Of a stretch of 64,000 bases of DNA, positions 10,001-18,953 are shown piece after piece. The notes under the pieces were generated by a model. It did no database searches. It worked only from the letters and a program-made list of their open reading frames with translations, and was not told the origin of the DNA. Made by a program: the position numbers and the translations under genes. This DNA is from Betaproteobacteria bacterium (GTDB lineage: Bacteria > Pseudomonadota > Gammaproteobacteria > Burkholderiales > Rhodocyclaceae). The stretch spans positions 1-64,000 of the forward strand of contig WQYQ01000004.1 of NCBI GenBank assembly GCA_009781175.1. Direction: 5' to 3'. Position 1 is the first letter of the stretch. Every line of letters starts with the position of its first letter.

Positions 10001-10100
10001 AACCCAGAAAAGCATGCACGCCGAATCCGACGAGGATCAGCGTGAGCACAAGCACAAGCAGGCGCTGCGTGAGCGAAAAACGAATCAACTGCGTGAGCAT
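7014..10100 (-). CDS. czcA: HME-family RND heavy-metal efflux pump (CzcA/CusA-like)
   Basis: About 1,028-residue inner-membrane proton/metal antiporter. It begins LTQLIRFSLTQRLLVL and has the standard RND layout of TM1, a large periplasmic loop, TM2-7, a second loop and TM8-12. The TM4 signature is GMLVDAAVVVVENVE. This lacks the DFG of classic zinc/cobalt CzcA and is closer to CusA-like and HME3b-type pumps. The ATG at 10100 is preferred over the GTG one codon upstream because it forms a TGATG overlap with the adaptor stop. The substrate cannot be settled from sequence, so the symbol is generic. Confidence 0.85.
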   Translation of the reverse strand: MLTQLIRFSLTQRLLVLVLTLILVGFGVHAFLGLPIDAYPDVSTTQVKIILKAPGMTPEEVETRIVTPIEQEMLGIPNQHLLRSTSKYALTDITIDFEDGTDIYWARQQVGERLAGVMGDLPPGVSGGLAPITTPLGEMFMFTIEGDLPLAEKRSLLDWVIRPQLRTVPGVADVNSLGGFVRAIEVVPNLVALGARGLALVDLQAALEKNNRNDGAGRLNDGEETLLVRTEGAVRNVEDVAAIVVKSGAAGVVRVGDVATVRIGSLTRYGAVTHSGQGEAVQGLVLGLRGANAGSVVAGVKERLAAIQPALPEGVKIVPFYDRSNLVDRAVHTVSKALLEAIALVVVLLLIFLGNLRAALVVALMLPLSALATFIMMKFFGLSANLMSLGGLAIAIGMLVDAAVVVVENVETELAQGNKNLPLLHLIYRAAREVATPVASGILIIVIVFLPLLTLQGLEGKMFGPVALTIVFALSASLLLSLTVVPVLCSWLLKRGTGHEVWIMRKLDGIYTRLLAWALRKSRLLLALCLAALLAAGGAYALLGKAFMPSMDEGDIIMQLQKLPSITLETSLELDTRIQQDILAKVPEVKAIVARTGADELGLDPMGLNETDTFMVLAPRNTWRVPDPAWLEDELRKVMSAYPGVGYSFTQPIDMRVSEMLTGVRGDLAVKIYGPDLNQLNQLATQTEAAIKAVSGAQDTFTIRNEGVQYLQIVVDRLAAGRFGLDVETVQDMLKSLLEGRVVGTVIEEGRKTALLIRGDPGLRNSVADFSGVRVATPNGNVTLSNLAKITRAEGPLKVDRENAARFVVVQSNVHGRDLVGFVEDAKAAVAAKVKLPAGYSITWGGQFENQQRAAARLALVVPLALMLIFFLLFSTFRSVRQAILVLSNIPFALIGGVFALLITGEYLSVPASVGFIALLGIAVLNGVVMITYFNQLYAKGMALDEVVVEGARRRLRPVLMTANIAAFGLVPLLFASGPGSEVQRPLAIVVIGGLMSSTMLTLLILPILYRRFGIDAAKPFHGVASDD

Positions 10101-11164
10101 CACTCGCCCCCGCCGACCAGCATCGCCTTAAGCCCCGCAACGCCCTGCACGGCGATGCGCTCGCCGCGCTTGACGCCATCGACAAAGAAAGTGTCGCCCG
10201 CCTGGCCGACGAGCTTGACCGGACGCGCCTCGAAACTCGGCGCTTTCGCATCGCCGCCGGCGATAAAAACGAAAGTCTTGTCGCCATCGCGCGCGAGCGC
10301 CCGCGCGGGCACGGCATGCCCCGCTGCGCTCGAACTCTGCAAATCCGCCTCGACAAGCTGCCCGGGGCTCAGCCGCGCCGCGCCCTCGACGATCTCGGCG
10401 CGCAGCATCACGTTCTGCGTCGCGGCGTCGAGCGCGCGGCCCACCGCAATAATCTTCCCGGAGGCTCCGAATGCGGGCGCGCTCACCTTGTCGCCGAGCT
10501 TCGTCTGCGCCGCGATCTGCTGCGGAACTTGAATCTCAAGCCACAGCGGTGCAAGCCGGCCGATGCGGGCGACCGCGGAGCCAGCCGTCACATGCTCGCC
10601 GGCAGCAACCGTTTGTTCCAGCACGATGCCATCAATACGCGATTTGAGTCCGAGCACCGCCTCCATACGGCCCGGCGTAGCGCCCGAAAGCGTCAGCGCG
10701 CGTTCGCTCGACGTGAGCCGAGCAGCCGCCTCCTGCGCCGCCGTGCGCGTAAGCTCAAGCCTGCTCTGCGGGATGATGCCTTCTGCATAGAGTTGCGCAT
10801 CGCGTTTGAGCGCCGCACGCGCCTGCGCCGCGCGGGCGCTGGCCTCGGCATGCGCGAGCTGCAAATCCAAGGATTGTGGCGCCACGATCCGCGCAACCGT
10901 CTGCCCCTTCCTGACCGGCATGCCCGGCGCGACAAGCACCGCTTCCAACACGCCATCGAGCGTGGTGACGACGCTCTGGATCTGCCCCGCGGGCACTTCG
11001 ACGCGCGCCGGCAAACGCTTGAACATGCCATTCAAACCGTCGTCGACCGATTCAGTCGCGATGCCGAGCCCGCGCACCTGCTCGGGCTTTAGTTGCAGCA
11101 CCTGGGCATCCGCGCCCTGCAAAACGAACAACAGAGGTAAGACAAACAGATAGATTTTTTTCAT
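10100..11164 (-). CDS. czcB: CzcB-like periplasmic adaptor of the efflux operon
   Basis: Membrane-fusion protein (about 354 residues) linking the RND pump to the outer membrane factor. A signal peptide (MKKIYLFVLPLLFVLQGADA) is followed by a beta-barrel, a lipoyl-like hairpin (GVLEAVLVAPGMPVRKGQTVARI), a coiled-coil hairpin rich in Ala/Arg/Glu (about 105-175), and a membrane-proximal domain. The in-frame ATG at 11176 is an alternative start; ATG 11164 gives the cleaner signal peptide, and neither has a strong ribosome site. First gene of the operon. No His-rich metal-binding N-terminal extension is present. Confidence 0.78.
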   Translation of the reverse strand: MKKIYLFVLPLLFVLQGADAQVLQLKPEQVRGLGIATESVDDGLNGMFKRLPARVEVPAGQIQSVVTTLDGVLEAVLVAPGMPVRKGQTVARIVAPQSLDLQLAHAEASARAAQARAALKRDAQLYAEGIIPQSRLELTRTAAQEAAARLTSSERALTLSGATPGRMEAVLGLKSRIDGIVLEQTVAAGEHVTAGSAVARIGRLAPLWLEIQVPQQIAAQTKLGDKVSAPAFGASGKIIAVGRALDAATQNVMLRAEIVEGAARLSPGQLVEADLQSSSAAGHAVPARALARDGDKTFVFIAGGDAKAPSFEARPVKLVGQAGDTFFVDGVKRGERIAVQGVAGLKAMLVGGGE

Positions 11165-11298
11165 TGTTGCCAACATTCAAGTCCGCACTAAGCTGGGAAA
11201 CTAGCTTGGGATGCTTAAGGAGGGCTTAATCAATTGGGGCCTGTTGAGTTCAATTCGTTTATCTTTATGGGATTTGCGACGCTGAAGCCCCCATCCAC

Positions 11299-12060
11299 AT
11301 GAAAATCGCCACCTGGAATGTAAACTCCCTCAAGGTCCGTCTGCCCCATCTACTCGATTGGCTTGCCAGTGCATGTCCCGATGTCGTCTGTCTACAGGAA
11401 CTCAAATGCGAGGACGGCGCCGTGCCGCGCGCGGAAATCGAAGCCGCCGGTTATCACGTAGAGACGAATGGCCAGAAAACCTATAACGGTGTCGCTCTTC
11501 TTTCGCGTTCGCCTTTGCAGGAAGTCTCGCGCGATATTCCAGGCTTCGCGGACCCACAGAAGCGCGTCATCGCGGCGACGATTGACGACATACGCGTCGT
11601 CTGCGCTTATTTTCCGAATGGGCAGGCAGTCGGTTCGGAGAAGTTCGCTTACAAGCTTGACTGGTTGGCCGCGCTGACCGATTGGCTCAAGAATGAGCTG
11701 GCGCGGCATCCGAAGCTGATTCTTACGGGCGATTTCAATATCGCGCCGGAAGATCGCGATGTCTCCCCGGACTGGAAGGAGGAAATTCATGTTTCTCCGC
11801 AGGAGCGCGCGGCTTTTTCGGCGCTGACCGGACTTGGCCTGGCCGATGCGTTCCGCCGCTTCGAACAGGCCGAACGCAGCTTTTCCTGGTGGGATTATCG
11901 AATGAATGCGTTTCGGCGCAATTTCGGTTTGCGCATCGATCACATCCTGGTTTCTGACGCCTTACTGCCGCAATTGCAGCATTGCACGATCGATAAAGCG
12001 CCGCGCAAGCTCGAACGGCCGAGCGACCATACGCCTGTGATCGCTGAATTCGCGCTGTAA
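11299..12060 (+). CDS. xth: exodeoxyribonuclease III
   Basis: AP endonuclease and 3'-5' exonuclease of base excision repair, 253 residues, full length for the family. Catalytic segments are all visible: WNVNSL, the metal ligand Glu in LQELKCED, the loop TGDFNIAPED, the WWDYR segment, RIDHIL and the terminal DHTPV with catalytic His. It is divergent from the czc operon (135 bases between starts, no operator recognised) and convergent with the cold shock gene across a bidirectional terminator. Confidence 0.93.
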   Translation: MKIATWNVNSLKVRLPHLLDWLASACPDVVCLQELKCEDGAVPRAEIEAAGYHVETNGQKTYNGVALLSRSPLQEVSRDIPGFADPQKRVIAATIDDIRVVCAYFPNGQAVGSEKFAYKLDWLAALTDWLKNELARHPKLILTGDFNIAPEDRDVSPDWKEEIHVSPQERAAFSALTGLGLADAFRRFEQAERSFSWWDYRMNAFRRNFGLRIDHILVSDALLPQLQHCTIDKAPRKLERPSDHTPVIAEFAL

Positions 12061-12084
12061 TAGGATAAGAGCCGCCAACAAACA

Positions 12085-12113
12085 AAAAGCCCGGTTTATA
12101 ACCGGGCTTTTTT
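12085..12113. terminator. bidirectional rho-independent terminator
   Basis: An 11-bp perfect stem AAAAGCCCGGT / ACCGGGCTTTT with loop TTATA is flanked by A- and T-runs. It serves xth on the plus strand and the cold shock gene on the minus strand. Confidence 0.85.
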
Positions 12114-12139
12114 ACTTGCGCAGCTAAAGCCGCCAAGCC

Positions 12140-12346
12140 TTACTCGAGCACTTTGATGTTCGAAGCCTGCTGGCCTTTAGGGCCAGTGGTGATATCAAAG
12201 CTCACACGCTGATTTTCAGCCAGCGAGCGGAAACCTTTGGATTGAATTGCCGAGAAGTGCGCGAACAGATCGTCGCCACCACCATCAGGAGTAATAAAAC
12301 CAAAGCCCTTAGAGTCGTTGAACCATTTAACAGTACCAGTTGCCAT
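12140..12346 (-). CDS. cold shock protein (CspA family)
   Basis: 68-residue OB-fold RNA/DNA-binding protein from [10 protein letters not shown], with RNP1 (KGFGFI) and the RNP2-like [11 protein letters not shown] 12346 is chosen over an upstream start because it gives the exact family N-terminus and has AAAAGG about 10 bases upstream. The 258 bases upstream (12347-12604) carry no gene. They probably hold the promoter and a long 5' leader of the kind that controls csp mRNAs, but no cold-box sequence could be pinned down by eye. Confidence 0.93.
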   Translation of the reverse strand: MATGTVKWFNDSKGFGFITPDGGGDDLFAHFSAIQSKGFRSLAENQRVSFDITTGPKGQQASNIKVLE

Positions 12347-12604
12347 GCGCGGTATGCCTTTTAAAAAATTGAAATGCAGCACTAGCTGCGAAGACGAGAA
12401 CCATCACACGATGAAGATTGACCAACCGACGTGCCGCGAGCGGCACAACGAGCAATACCGAAACAACGCTACTGCTGATTCCCGAACTCTAAGTATGCAG
12501 GCTTAATGTAGTTTGTGCAAACATCTATAAGAGTTACGGTAGGCGGAATGTATTGCATAGGTATCAAAATAGTCGAAATTTTGCTGGTGGAATCTGCAAA
12601 ACGC

Positions 12605-13600
12605 CTATATCAGCAGGCTACGCGCGTGGTCGAGATCCAGTTTTTGCTTGCATAGCATCGTCCGCGGCAAGCGAATCAGAATAAAAGCCCGCGTCGCCGT
12701 GCGCCGCGAAGAGGCCAGCGCAAACTCAATCTCACGCACGTTTTCCTGCGTTTCCCCTTCGATCAGGCGGTTTGTCGCCGTCAGACGCATGTGACGGCGT
12801 TCCAGCGATATTTGTTCCGCGGCGTGTTCGAGCACGGTGGCCAAGTCTTCCAAACGCCGCTCCAGCGCATCCGAGCCGCCACCGTAGCGCGCCATTTCCC
12901 GGGCGTTTCTGTCGAGTTCGGCCTCGACGCTCTTGAGTTCGGAAGCCTCCAGCCCGGCGCCGGCTCGGGCGAGCATCTGGCGGCGCGTGGCCAATAAGGC
13001 GCGTTCCTCATCGAGTTGCTGCCGCACGGCGCTTTCCGCTTCGCTACGCGCAAGCGCGATCGAAGCCAGCTCTTCGAAGGCCCGCTTGCCAACCGCCCTG
13101 CGCAAACCATCCAGATCGGTGGCGACAATCCTTACGCGCGGATTGGAAAAGCTCACCGCAACCTGCAACACATCTTCGCGCAGCGCTCCGTCGACCAAGG
13201 CGACTCCGCTGACCTGGCGCTCGATCAGTTCCGTGCTCAGTACCGCGCAAACGCTGTCCTCAATAAGCGCATCGGAAAAGAAAGTCTGGACTTCCGCGGA
13301 ACGCGAGCAAACCGTCTGCAATTCGCTTTCGCTGACGAAGAACGCGGCCAATTGCGGATCGGCCGCCCAAGTGCCGGGCCCGGCTTCGATCAGCGGCGGC
13401 AGGCACGCCTCGATCTCGATGCAATGGGCCAATGCAATGCGTATCCCGCGTTCGAGGCGCGCCGCATAACGCGGGCACAGCGCCAACCGTGGATCGACGA
13501 GTTTGACGATATAGGCGGTCGCGTCGCGCACGAGCGCATCCGACACTTTGTTCGCCACAGCAGGCATCGCGCGTTTGCGCCAACGGTCCAGCCATCCCAT
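12605..13600 (-). CDS. uncharacterised cytoplasmic protein with C-terminal coiled coil
   Basis: 331 residues, no signal peptide or membrane segment, start supported by GGAA 5 bases before ATG 13600. Residues about 1-195 are mixed alpha/beta. From about 195 to 290 the sequence is strongly heptad-like and charged (EAESAVRQQLDEERALLATRR and onward), predicting a long helix or coiled coil, followed by a short basic tail. I do not recognise the family. It sits alone between the csp leader and the icmF terminator, both on the same strand, and nothing nearby suggests a function. Confidence 0.7.
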   Translation of the reverse strand: MGWLDRWRKRAMPAVANKVSDALVRDATAYIVKLVDPRLALCPRYAARLERGIRIALAHCIEIEACLPPLIEAGPGTWAADPQLAAFFVSESELQTVCSRSAEVQTFFSDALIEDSVCAVLSTELIERQVSGVALVDGALREDVLQVAVSFSNPRVRIVATDLDGLRRAVGKRAFEELASIALARSEAESAVRQQLDEERALLATRRQMLARAGAGLEASELKSVEAELDRNAREMARYGGGSDALERRLEDLATVLEHAAEQISLERRHMRLTATNRLIEGETQENVREIEFALASSRRTATRAFILIRLPRTMLCKQKLDLDHARSLLI

Positions 13601-13683
13601 ATCGTTCCCGGATTCGATGCCCTGAAAGTATTAATCATGTCGCAAATTCACGAAACGCGACAAGCCACCATCTCACACACCGC

Positions 13684-13706
13684 AAAAAGGGCGCCCGAAA
13701 GCGCCC
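13684..13706 (-). terminator. rho-independent terminator of icmF
   Basis: On the minus strand a GGGCGC / GCGCCC stem with a TTTCGG loop is followed by TTTTT, 28 bases after the icmF stop. Confidence 0.75.
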
Positions 13707-13733
13707 CGTGGCAACGATCCGATATAACCCGGA

Positions 13734-16700
13734 TCACATATTGCGCCGGTACTGCCCACCGACCTCGAACAAGGCATGCGTGATCTGCCCCAGCGAACAG
13801 CAACGCACGGCGTCCATCAGCACCGCGAACACGTTCTCGTTGCGGATCACCGCATCGCGCAGCCGCATCAGCATGGCCGGTGTGGCCTCGGCGTTGCGCG
13901 CATGGAAATCGGCCAGACGCGTCAATTGCGATTGCTTTTCCTCCTCGGTCGAACGCGCCAGTTCGAGTTGTTCCAGCACCACCTCGCCGTGCGGGTTGCG
14001 GAAGGTGTTGACGCCGATGATCGGGTAGGAACCATCGTGCTTCTTGTGCTCGTAGTAGAGCGATTCCTCCTGGATCTTGCCGCGCTGGTAGCCGGTTTCC
14101 ATCGCGCCAAGCACGCCGCCGCGCGCCGCGATCGCCTCGAATTCCTTGAGCACCGCTTCCTCGACGAGATCCGTCAATTCATCGATCAGGAAACTGCCCT
14201 GGTTCGGGTTCTCGCATTTCGCGACGCCCCATTCGCGATTGATGATGAGCTGAATCGCCATCGCGCGGCGCACGCTTTCCTCGGTCGGCGTGGTGATCGC
14301 CTCATCAAACGCATTTGTGTGCAGCGAATTGCAGTTGTCGTAGATCGCGATCAGCGCTTGCAACGTGGTGCGGATGTCGTTGAAGTCGATCTCCTGCGCG
14401 TGCAGTGAGCGGCCGGAAGTCTGAATGTGGTACTTGAGCTTCTGGCTGCGCTCGTTCGCACCGTACTTGTCGCGCATCGCCACCGCCCAGATGCGGCGCG
14501 CGACACGGCCGAGCACCGCGTATTCCGGGTCCATGCCGTTCGAGAAGAAGAACGACAGGTTCGGCGCGAAATCGTCGATATGCATGCCGCGTGCGAGATA
14601 GGCTTCGACGTAGGTGAAGCCGTTGGCGAGCGTGAAGGCGAGTTGCGAGATCGGGTTCGCGCCGGCTTCCGCGATGTGGTAGCCCGAGATCGAGACCGAG
14701 TAGAAGTTCTTCACCTCATGCTCGACGAAGTATTGCTGGATGTCGCCCATGACCTTGAGCGAAAACTCGGTCGAGAAGATGCAGGTGTTCTGGCCTTGGT
14801 CTTCCTTCAGGATGTCGGCCTGCACGGTGCCGCGCACGGTCGCGAGCGTCCACGCGCGAATTTTCTCAATTTCCTCCTCGCTCGGCTCGCGCTGGTTGTC
14901 GGCGCGGAATTTTTCGAGCTGCTGGTCGACCGCCGCATTCAGATACATCGCGAGAATCGTCGGCGCGGGGCCGTTGATCGTCATCGACACCGAGGTGTTC
15001 GGCGCGCACAGATCGAAGCCGGAGTAGAGCACTTTGAGGTCGTCGAGCGTCGCGATCGACACGCCCGAGTTGCCGATCTTGCCGTAGATGTCGGGCCGCG
15101 GATCGGGGTCGTTGCCGTAGAGCGTGGCCGAATCGAAAGCGGTGGACAAGCGCTTCGCCGGCATGCCTTCGGAAAGCAGTTTGAAGCGGCGGTTCGTGCG
15201 GAACGCATCGCCCTCGCCAGCGAACATGCGCGTCGGGTCCTCGTTCTCGCGCTTGAAGGCGAATACGCCGGCGGTGTAGGGATAAGCGCCGGGCAGGTTT
15301 TCCTTCATCAGAAAACGTAGCAGTTCGCCGTGGTCCTCATATTTCGGCAGCGACACCTTGCGGATCGTGTTGCCTGAAAGCGTTTCGCTCACCAGCGTGG
15401 TGCGGATCTCGCGGTCGCGGATCTTCACGACGTATTCGTTGCCCGCATACGAAGCCGCGATCTGCGGCCAGTCAGCGAGAAGTTTTTTCTCGTGTGCGCC
15501 GAGCGCCGCATCGCGCTGCGCGATCAATTCATCCAGATCGGCCGTGCGTCCGGCCGCATCCGCCATCACTTTCACGGCAGTCAACTGCTGACGTTCGCGC
15601 GCGACACCGCTCTGTTGCGCGACGCGTTTGTGATAGCCGCGCACGCTGTCGGAAATCTCGGCGAGATAGCGCACGCGCTCGGGCGGCACGATCGGCGTCT
15701 GGTGTGTCGAATGGCGCACATGCACCTCGGGCAGCAAACCCGGCTCGAAGTGCAGTCCGTGCGCGACAAGCCGGGCGCGGATCGCCTGATACAGCGCCGT
15801 CACGCCGTCGTCGTTGAAACGGCTCGCCTGCGTGCCGAACACCGGCATATCCTGCGGCCGTTCGCCGAAAGCCTCGCGGTTGCGCTGCACCTGCTTGGCG
15901 ACATCACGCAGCGCATCTTGCGCGCCCTTGCGGTCGAATTTGTTGATCGCGACGAGGCTCGCAAAGTCGAGCATATCGATCTTTTCAAGCTGGCTCGCCG
16001 CGCCGAATTCCGGCGTCATGACGTACAGGGACTCATCGACATACGGCACGATCGCCGCGTCGCCCTGGCCGATACCCGAAGTTTCGACGATGACCAGATC
16101 GAATCCGGCGAGCTTGCAGGCCGCGATCACTTCCGGCAGCGCGGCGGAAATTTCCGAGCCGGTGTCGCGCGTGGCGAGCGAACGCATGTAGATGTTCGGA
16201 TGCTCGATCGCATTCATGCGGATGCGGTCGCCGAGCAGCGCGCCGCCGGTGCGTTTACGCGAGGGATCGACCGCGATCACCGCGATCTTCATGCGGTCGG
16301 CTTGGTCGAGCCGGAAGCGGCGGATCAGCTCATCGGTCAGCGAACTCTTGCCCGAACCGCCGGTGCCGGTAATGCCGAGCCGCGGCGTGGGCAGCTTGTC
16401 CGCTTCATCGAGAATCGCCCGCCTTAATGCGGCGCTCGCAGCGCCGGCTTCGAGCGCGGTAATAAGGCGTGCCAGCGTCGCACGATTGCCCGCGCGCAAT
16501 GCGGCGAGCACTACTTGCGTATCGCTTTCCAATTGCGCGGCAATATCAAAATCCGATTTGGTGACGACATCGTTGATCATGCCCTGCAAGCCGAGCGACG
16601 CGCCGTCCTCGGGCGAGTAGATACGCGCAACACCGTAATCCATCAGCTCGCGGATTTCGGCCGGCACGATCACGCCGCCACCACCGCCGAACACCTTCAC

Positions 16701-17000
16701 ATGCCCAGCGCCCGCCTCGCGCAGCAGGTCGATCATGTATTTGAAGTATTCGACATGGCCGCCCTGATAAGACGTCACCGCAATGCCTTGCACATCTTCC
16801 TGTAACGCAGCGTTGACGATCTCTCCGACCGAACGGTTGTGGCCGAGGTGGATCACCTCGCAGCCCGTCGTCTGCAGGAGACGCCGCATGATGTTGATCG
16901 AAGCGTCATGGCCATCGAAGAGCGCCGCGGCCGTGACAAAACGGACACGATTCTGCGGCTTATAGGGTGAAAGCTGGCTGTGGACTTTTGGGTCGGTCAT
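13734..17000 (-). CDS. icmF: fused isobutyryl-CoA mutase with built-in G-protein chaperone
   Basis: About 1,088-residue coenzyme B12 enzyme interconverting isobutyryl-CoA and n-butyryl-CoA. Order of domains: cobalamin-binding ([12 protein letters not shown] near residue 30, with the cobalt-ligand His), MeaB-like GTPase chaperone (Walker [14 protein letters not shown] near 210), linker, and the mutase TIM barrel. Two positions that distinguish isobutyryl- from methylmalonyl-CoA mutases look Icm-like: Phe580 (GVFAF, where methylmalonyl mutase has Tyr) and Gln737 (GQNTCIF, where it has Arg). ATG 17000 is preferred because GGAGAC lies just upstream; ATG 17012 adds four residues. It is divergent from an AraC regulator. 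Likely role: branched-chain or short-chain acyl-CoA metabolism. Confidence 0.92.
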   Translation of the reverse strand: MTDPKVHSQLSPYKPQNRVRFVTAAALFDGHDASINIMRRLLQTTGCEVIHLGHNRSVGEIVNAALQEDVQGIAVTSYQGGHVEYFKYMIDLLREAGAGHVKVFGGGGGVIVPAEIRELMDYGVARIYSPEDGASLGLQGMINDVVTKSDFDIAAQLESDTQVVLAALRAGNRATLARLITALEAGAASAALRRAILDEADKLPTPRLGITGTGGSGKSSLTDELIRRFRLDQADRMKIAVIAVDPSRKRTGGALLGDRIRMNAIEHPNIYMRSLATRDTGSEISAALPEVIAACKLAGFDLVIVETSGIGQGDAAIVPYVDESLYVMTPEFGAASQLEKIDMLDFASLVAINKFDRKGAQDALRDVAKQVQRNREAFGERPQDMPVFGTQASRFNDDGVTALYQAIRARLVAHGLHFEPGLLPEVHVRHSTHQTPIVPPERVRYLAEISDSVRGYHKRVAQQSGVARERQQLTAVKVMADAAGRTADLDELIAQRDAALGAHEKKLLADWPQIAASYAGNEYVVKIRDREIRTTLVSETLSGNTIRKVSLPKYEDHGELLRFLMKENLPGAYPYTAGVFAFKRENEDPTRMFAGEGDAFRTNRRFKLLSEGMPAKRLSTAFDSATLYGNDPDPRPDIYGKIGNSGVSIATLDDLKVLYSGFDLCAPNTSVSMTINGPAPTILAMYLNAAVDQQLEKFRADNQREPSEEEIEKIRAWTLATVRGTVQADILKEDQGQNTCIFSTEFSLKVMGDIQQYFVEHEVKNFYSVSISGYHIAEAGANPISQLAFTLANGFTYVEAYLARGMHIDDFAPNLSFFFSNGMDPEYAVLGRVARRIWAVAMRDKYGANERSQKLKYHIQTSGRSLHAQEIDFNDIRTTLQALIAIYDNCNSLHTNAFDEAITTPTEESVRRAMAIQLIINREWGVAKCENPNQGSFLIDELTDLVEEAVLKEFEAIAARGGVLGAMETGYQRGKIQEESLYYEHKKHDGSYPIIGVNTFRNPHGEVVLEQLELARSTEEEKQSQLTRLADFHARNAEATPAMLMRLRDAVIRNENVFAVLMDAVRCCSLGQITHALFEVGGQYRRNM

Positions 17001-17142
17001 GTCTGTCTCCATTGCCTGTTTATCTGGGAAATATTGGGCTTAATGTTCGACATTAGCCGCCGTCGCTTTATCTTCCCAGTGCATTGCAGGACTTAAATCG
17101 TGCAAAATCGGCCATACCCTCGAACTCTCGCGAACGCGCGTC

Positions 17143-18195
17143 ATGAAGACAACGAAGGCTACCGAAAATGCCCCGGGCAACGCTCAGCGCAACTCGGTCG
17201 CGTCGGCCTTTGTGACGGGCATGCTGGCGGGTGCCGTGGCGCATGGATTCGAGCCAGCAGCATTGCTGACCGAAGTCGGCATAGACGCCGCAGCGCTGCA
17301 CGACCCCGCCGCCCGCGTGCCCCTCGTACAATACGGCATGCTCTACGAATGTGTCGCCACCACGCTCGATGACGAAGCATTCGGACTCTTCTCCGTGCCG
17401 ATGCGGGTCGGAAGCTTCGAATTTCTCTGCCGCGGGGCGCTTTCGGCCGCCACGCTCGAAGAAGCCCTGCAACGCATCTGCCGTTTCCTGCATCTCGTCT
17501 TGCCGGACGTCGCCGTCAGCCTGCGGCGCGGCGCGGCCTCGGCCGAACTGCTCATCGAAGAAGTCCGTCCGCTCACGGTCCAGCGCGTCTTTGCGTTCGA
17601 ATGGTTGTTGCGCCTGATTCACGGCATTGCCTGTTGGCTCATCGCGCGCAGCATCGCGCTCGATGAGGTCGACTTTCCCTATCCGCAACCCGATCACGCC
17701 ACCGACTATGCGCTGATTTATACCGCGCACAGCCATTTTGACGCCGCACGGCTGGCAGCGCGTTTCGCTCCCGAACTGCTCGATCAAGCCCTGCGCCGCG
17801 ACGAAGCCGCACTCGCACATTTTCTGAGCGGCGGCCCCGGACGGCTGACGATGCTTTACCGCCGCGACCGCGAGTTTGCCGCGCGCGTGCGCGATGTGCT
17901 GCGCGAAACCTTGCTTGAACCACCCAGCCAGGACGAAGTCGCCGAACGTCTGCATTTATCGCCACGCACCCTCGCCCGCCGGCTGGCGCTCGAAGGTTCG
18001 AGTTTCCGCGCGATCCTCGATACGCTACGGCGGGAACTCGCACTGGCGCGAATCACGCAAACCCACATGCCGGTCGACAAAATCGCGGCCGAACTCGGCT
18101 ACGCCGACCCTTCCGCGTTCTATCGCGCCTTCGTCGCCTGGACAGGGCAATCGCCGAGCGCTTACCGGCGCATGCATGCCCCGCGCTCTGTGTGA
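17143..18195 (+). CDS. AraC-family transcriptional regulator, likely controlling icmF
   Basis: 350 residues. The N-terminal about 200 residues resemble the arabinose-binding-like domain of OruR/ArgR-type AraC regulators (MLAGAVAHGFEP ... PLVQYGMLYECV). The C-terminal about 100 residues carry two helix-turn-helix units (SQDEVAERLHLSPRTLARRL and VDKIAAELGYADPSAFYRAF) and the closing W-GQSPSAYRR signature. It is divergent from icmF with 142 bases between starts, so control of icmF by an acyl-CoA-related or amino-acid-derived ligand is a reasonable inference. The ligand is unknown, and ATG 17143 has only a weak ribosome site. Confidence 0.82.
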   Translation: MKTTKATENAPGNAQRNSVASAFVTGMLAGAVAHGFEPAALLTEVGIDAAALHDPAARVPLVQYGMLYECVATTLDDEAFGLFSVPMRVGSFEFLCRGALSAATLEEALQRICRFLHLVLPDVAVSLRRGAASAELLIEEVRPLTVQRVFAFEWLLRLIHGIACWLIARSIALDEVDFPYPQPDHATDYALIYTAHSHFDAARLAARFAPELLDQALRRDEAALAHFLSGGPGRLTMLYRRDREFAARVRDVLRETLLEPPSQDEVAERLHLSPRTLARRLALEGSSFRAILDTLRRELALARITQTHMPVDKIAAELGYADPSAFYRAFVAWTGQSPSAYRRMHAPRSV

Positions 18196-18218
18196 TTTGC
18201 CCTACGCGCCGGCAAGAT

Positions 18219-18236
18219 CTACCACAATTGTGGTAG
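18219..18236. promoter_or_regulatory. perfect 18-bp palindrome, candidate TA operator
   Basis: CTACCACAATTGTGGTAG is its own exact reverse complement and lies 38 bases before the antitoxin start. Position and symmetry fit an autoregulatory operator for the ribbon-helix-helix antitoxin. This is inference from layout. Confidence 0.7.
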
Positions 18237-18273
18237 CATAAACAAGTATCCGCGATGAACCGAGAGCAAGCCC

Positions 18274-18516
18274 ATGACCGCCACTTCAGTACGTATCGAC
18301 GAAACCTTGCTCAACCAGGCCCGCGTTGCCGCCAAGGCTGAATACCGCACCGTGCAAGGGCAGATCGAATTCTGGGCCAAGGTGGGTCGTGCCGCGCTGG
18401 ACAATCCCGATTTGCCCGCCTCCTTTATTGCCGAAAGCCTGATGAGCCTGGCCGAACCGCGCAACGAGGCCACACCTTTTGTGCCGCGCAGCTCCGCCAA
18501 TAGGCACAAGGCATGA
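18274..18516 (+). CDS. ParD-like antitoxin
   Basis: 80 residues starting TATSVRIDETLLNQARVAA, the ribbon-helix-helix pattern of the ParD-like antitoxin family (beta strand SVRID, then helices), with VQGQIEFWAKVGRAAL as the second helix and a disordered C-terminal tail for toxin binding. It overlaps the toxin start by 4 bases (ATGA), the classic antitoxin-first arrangement. It probably represses its own promoter through the palindrome at 18219. Confidence 0.8.
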   Translation: MTATSVRIDETLLNQARVAAKAEYRTVQGQIEFWAKVGRAALDNPDLPASFIAESLMSLAEPRNEATPFVPRSSANRHKA

Positions 18517-18779
18517 ATTGGGAAGTCCGCCAAACCCGACACTTTGCCCGCGCCTATAAAAAGCTGCACGATACATTGGTTGCCGACGTGGATGCCGTTG
18601 CGCAAAACCCCGACGTAGGCGAAAAGAAAAAAGGCGATCTGGCACATCTTTGGGTGTACAAATTTCGCTGCAACAGCCAGCTTTATCTGCTCGGCTACAC
18701 CCGCGAAGATGCCGTGCGGCTGGTCTATCTGGAAGCCTTGGGGCCACATGAGAACTTTTATCGGGATTTAAAGCGATAG
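18513..18779 (+). CDS. RelE/ParE-family toxin
   Basis: 88 residues beginning MNWEVRQTRHFARAYKKLH, with the RelE/ParE fold pattern: N-terminal strand-helix-helix, then strands LWVYKFRCNSQLYLLGY and AVRLVYLEALGPHENFYRDLKR. The C-terminal GPHENFYRDLKR is typical of RelE-type members in which His/Tyr/Lys near the end act on mRNA. Translation is coupled to the antitoxin. The target (ribosome-bound mRNA or gyrase) cannot be assigned from sequence. The stretch 18780-18953 after it holds no gene. Confidence 0.82.
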   Translation: MNWEVRQTRHFARAYKKLHDTLVADVDAVAQNPDVGEKKKGDLAHLWVYKFRCNSQLYLLGYTREDAVRLVYLEALGPHENFYRDLKR

Positions 18780-18953
18780 TAAACGCGCGTTTGGATCGGA
18801 CCAAACTGAGCCAATCATCTCCGCTGCAAACCCAAACACATCCCCCTCGCACGCACACTTTGCGCGGGACGTTTTTGGCCGCAACGGTGTGCACGACCTG
18901 CGTGTTCACGCGCAACATATTGGATTTATTGGCGGCTCTTATTTGCACTCGAA

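Noticed and set aside
8826..10532. A 568-codon open frame on the plus strand opposite the czcA-like pump
   Set aside because: It is the mirror of a GC-rich real gene with full RND homology. Its translation is rich in His/Arg/Asp low-complexity runs and matches no family.
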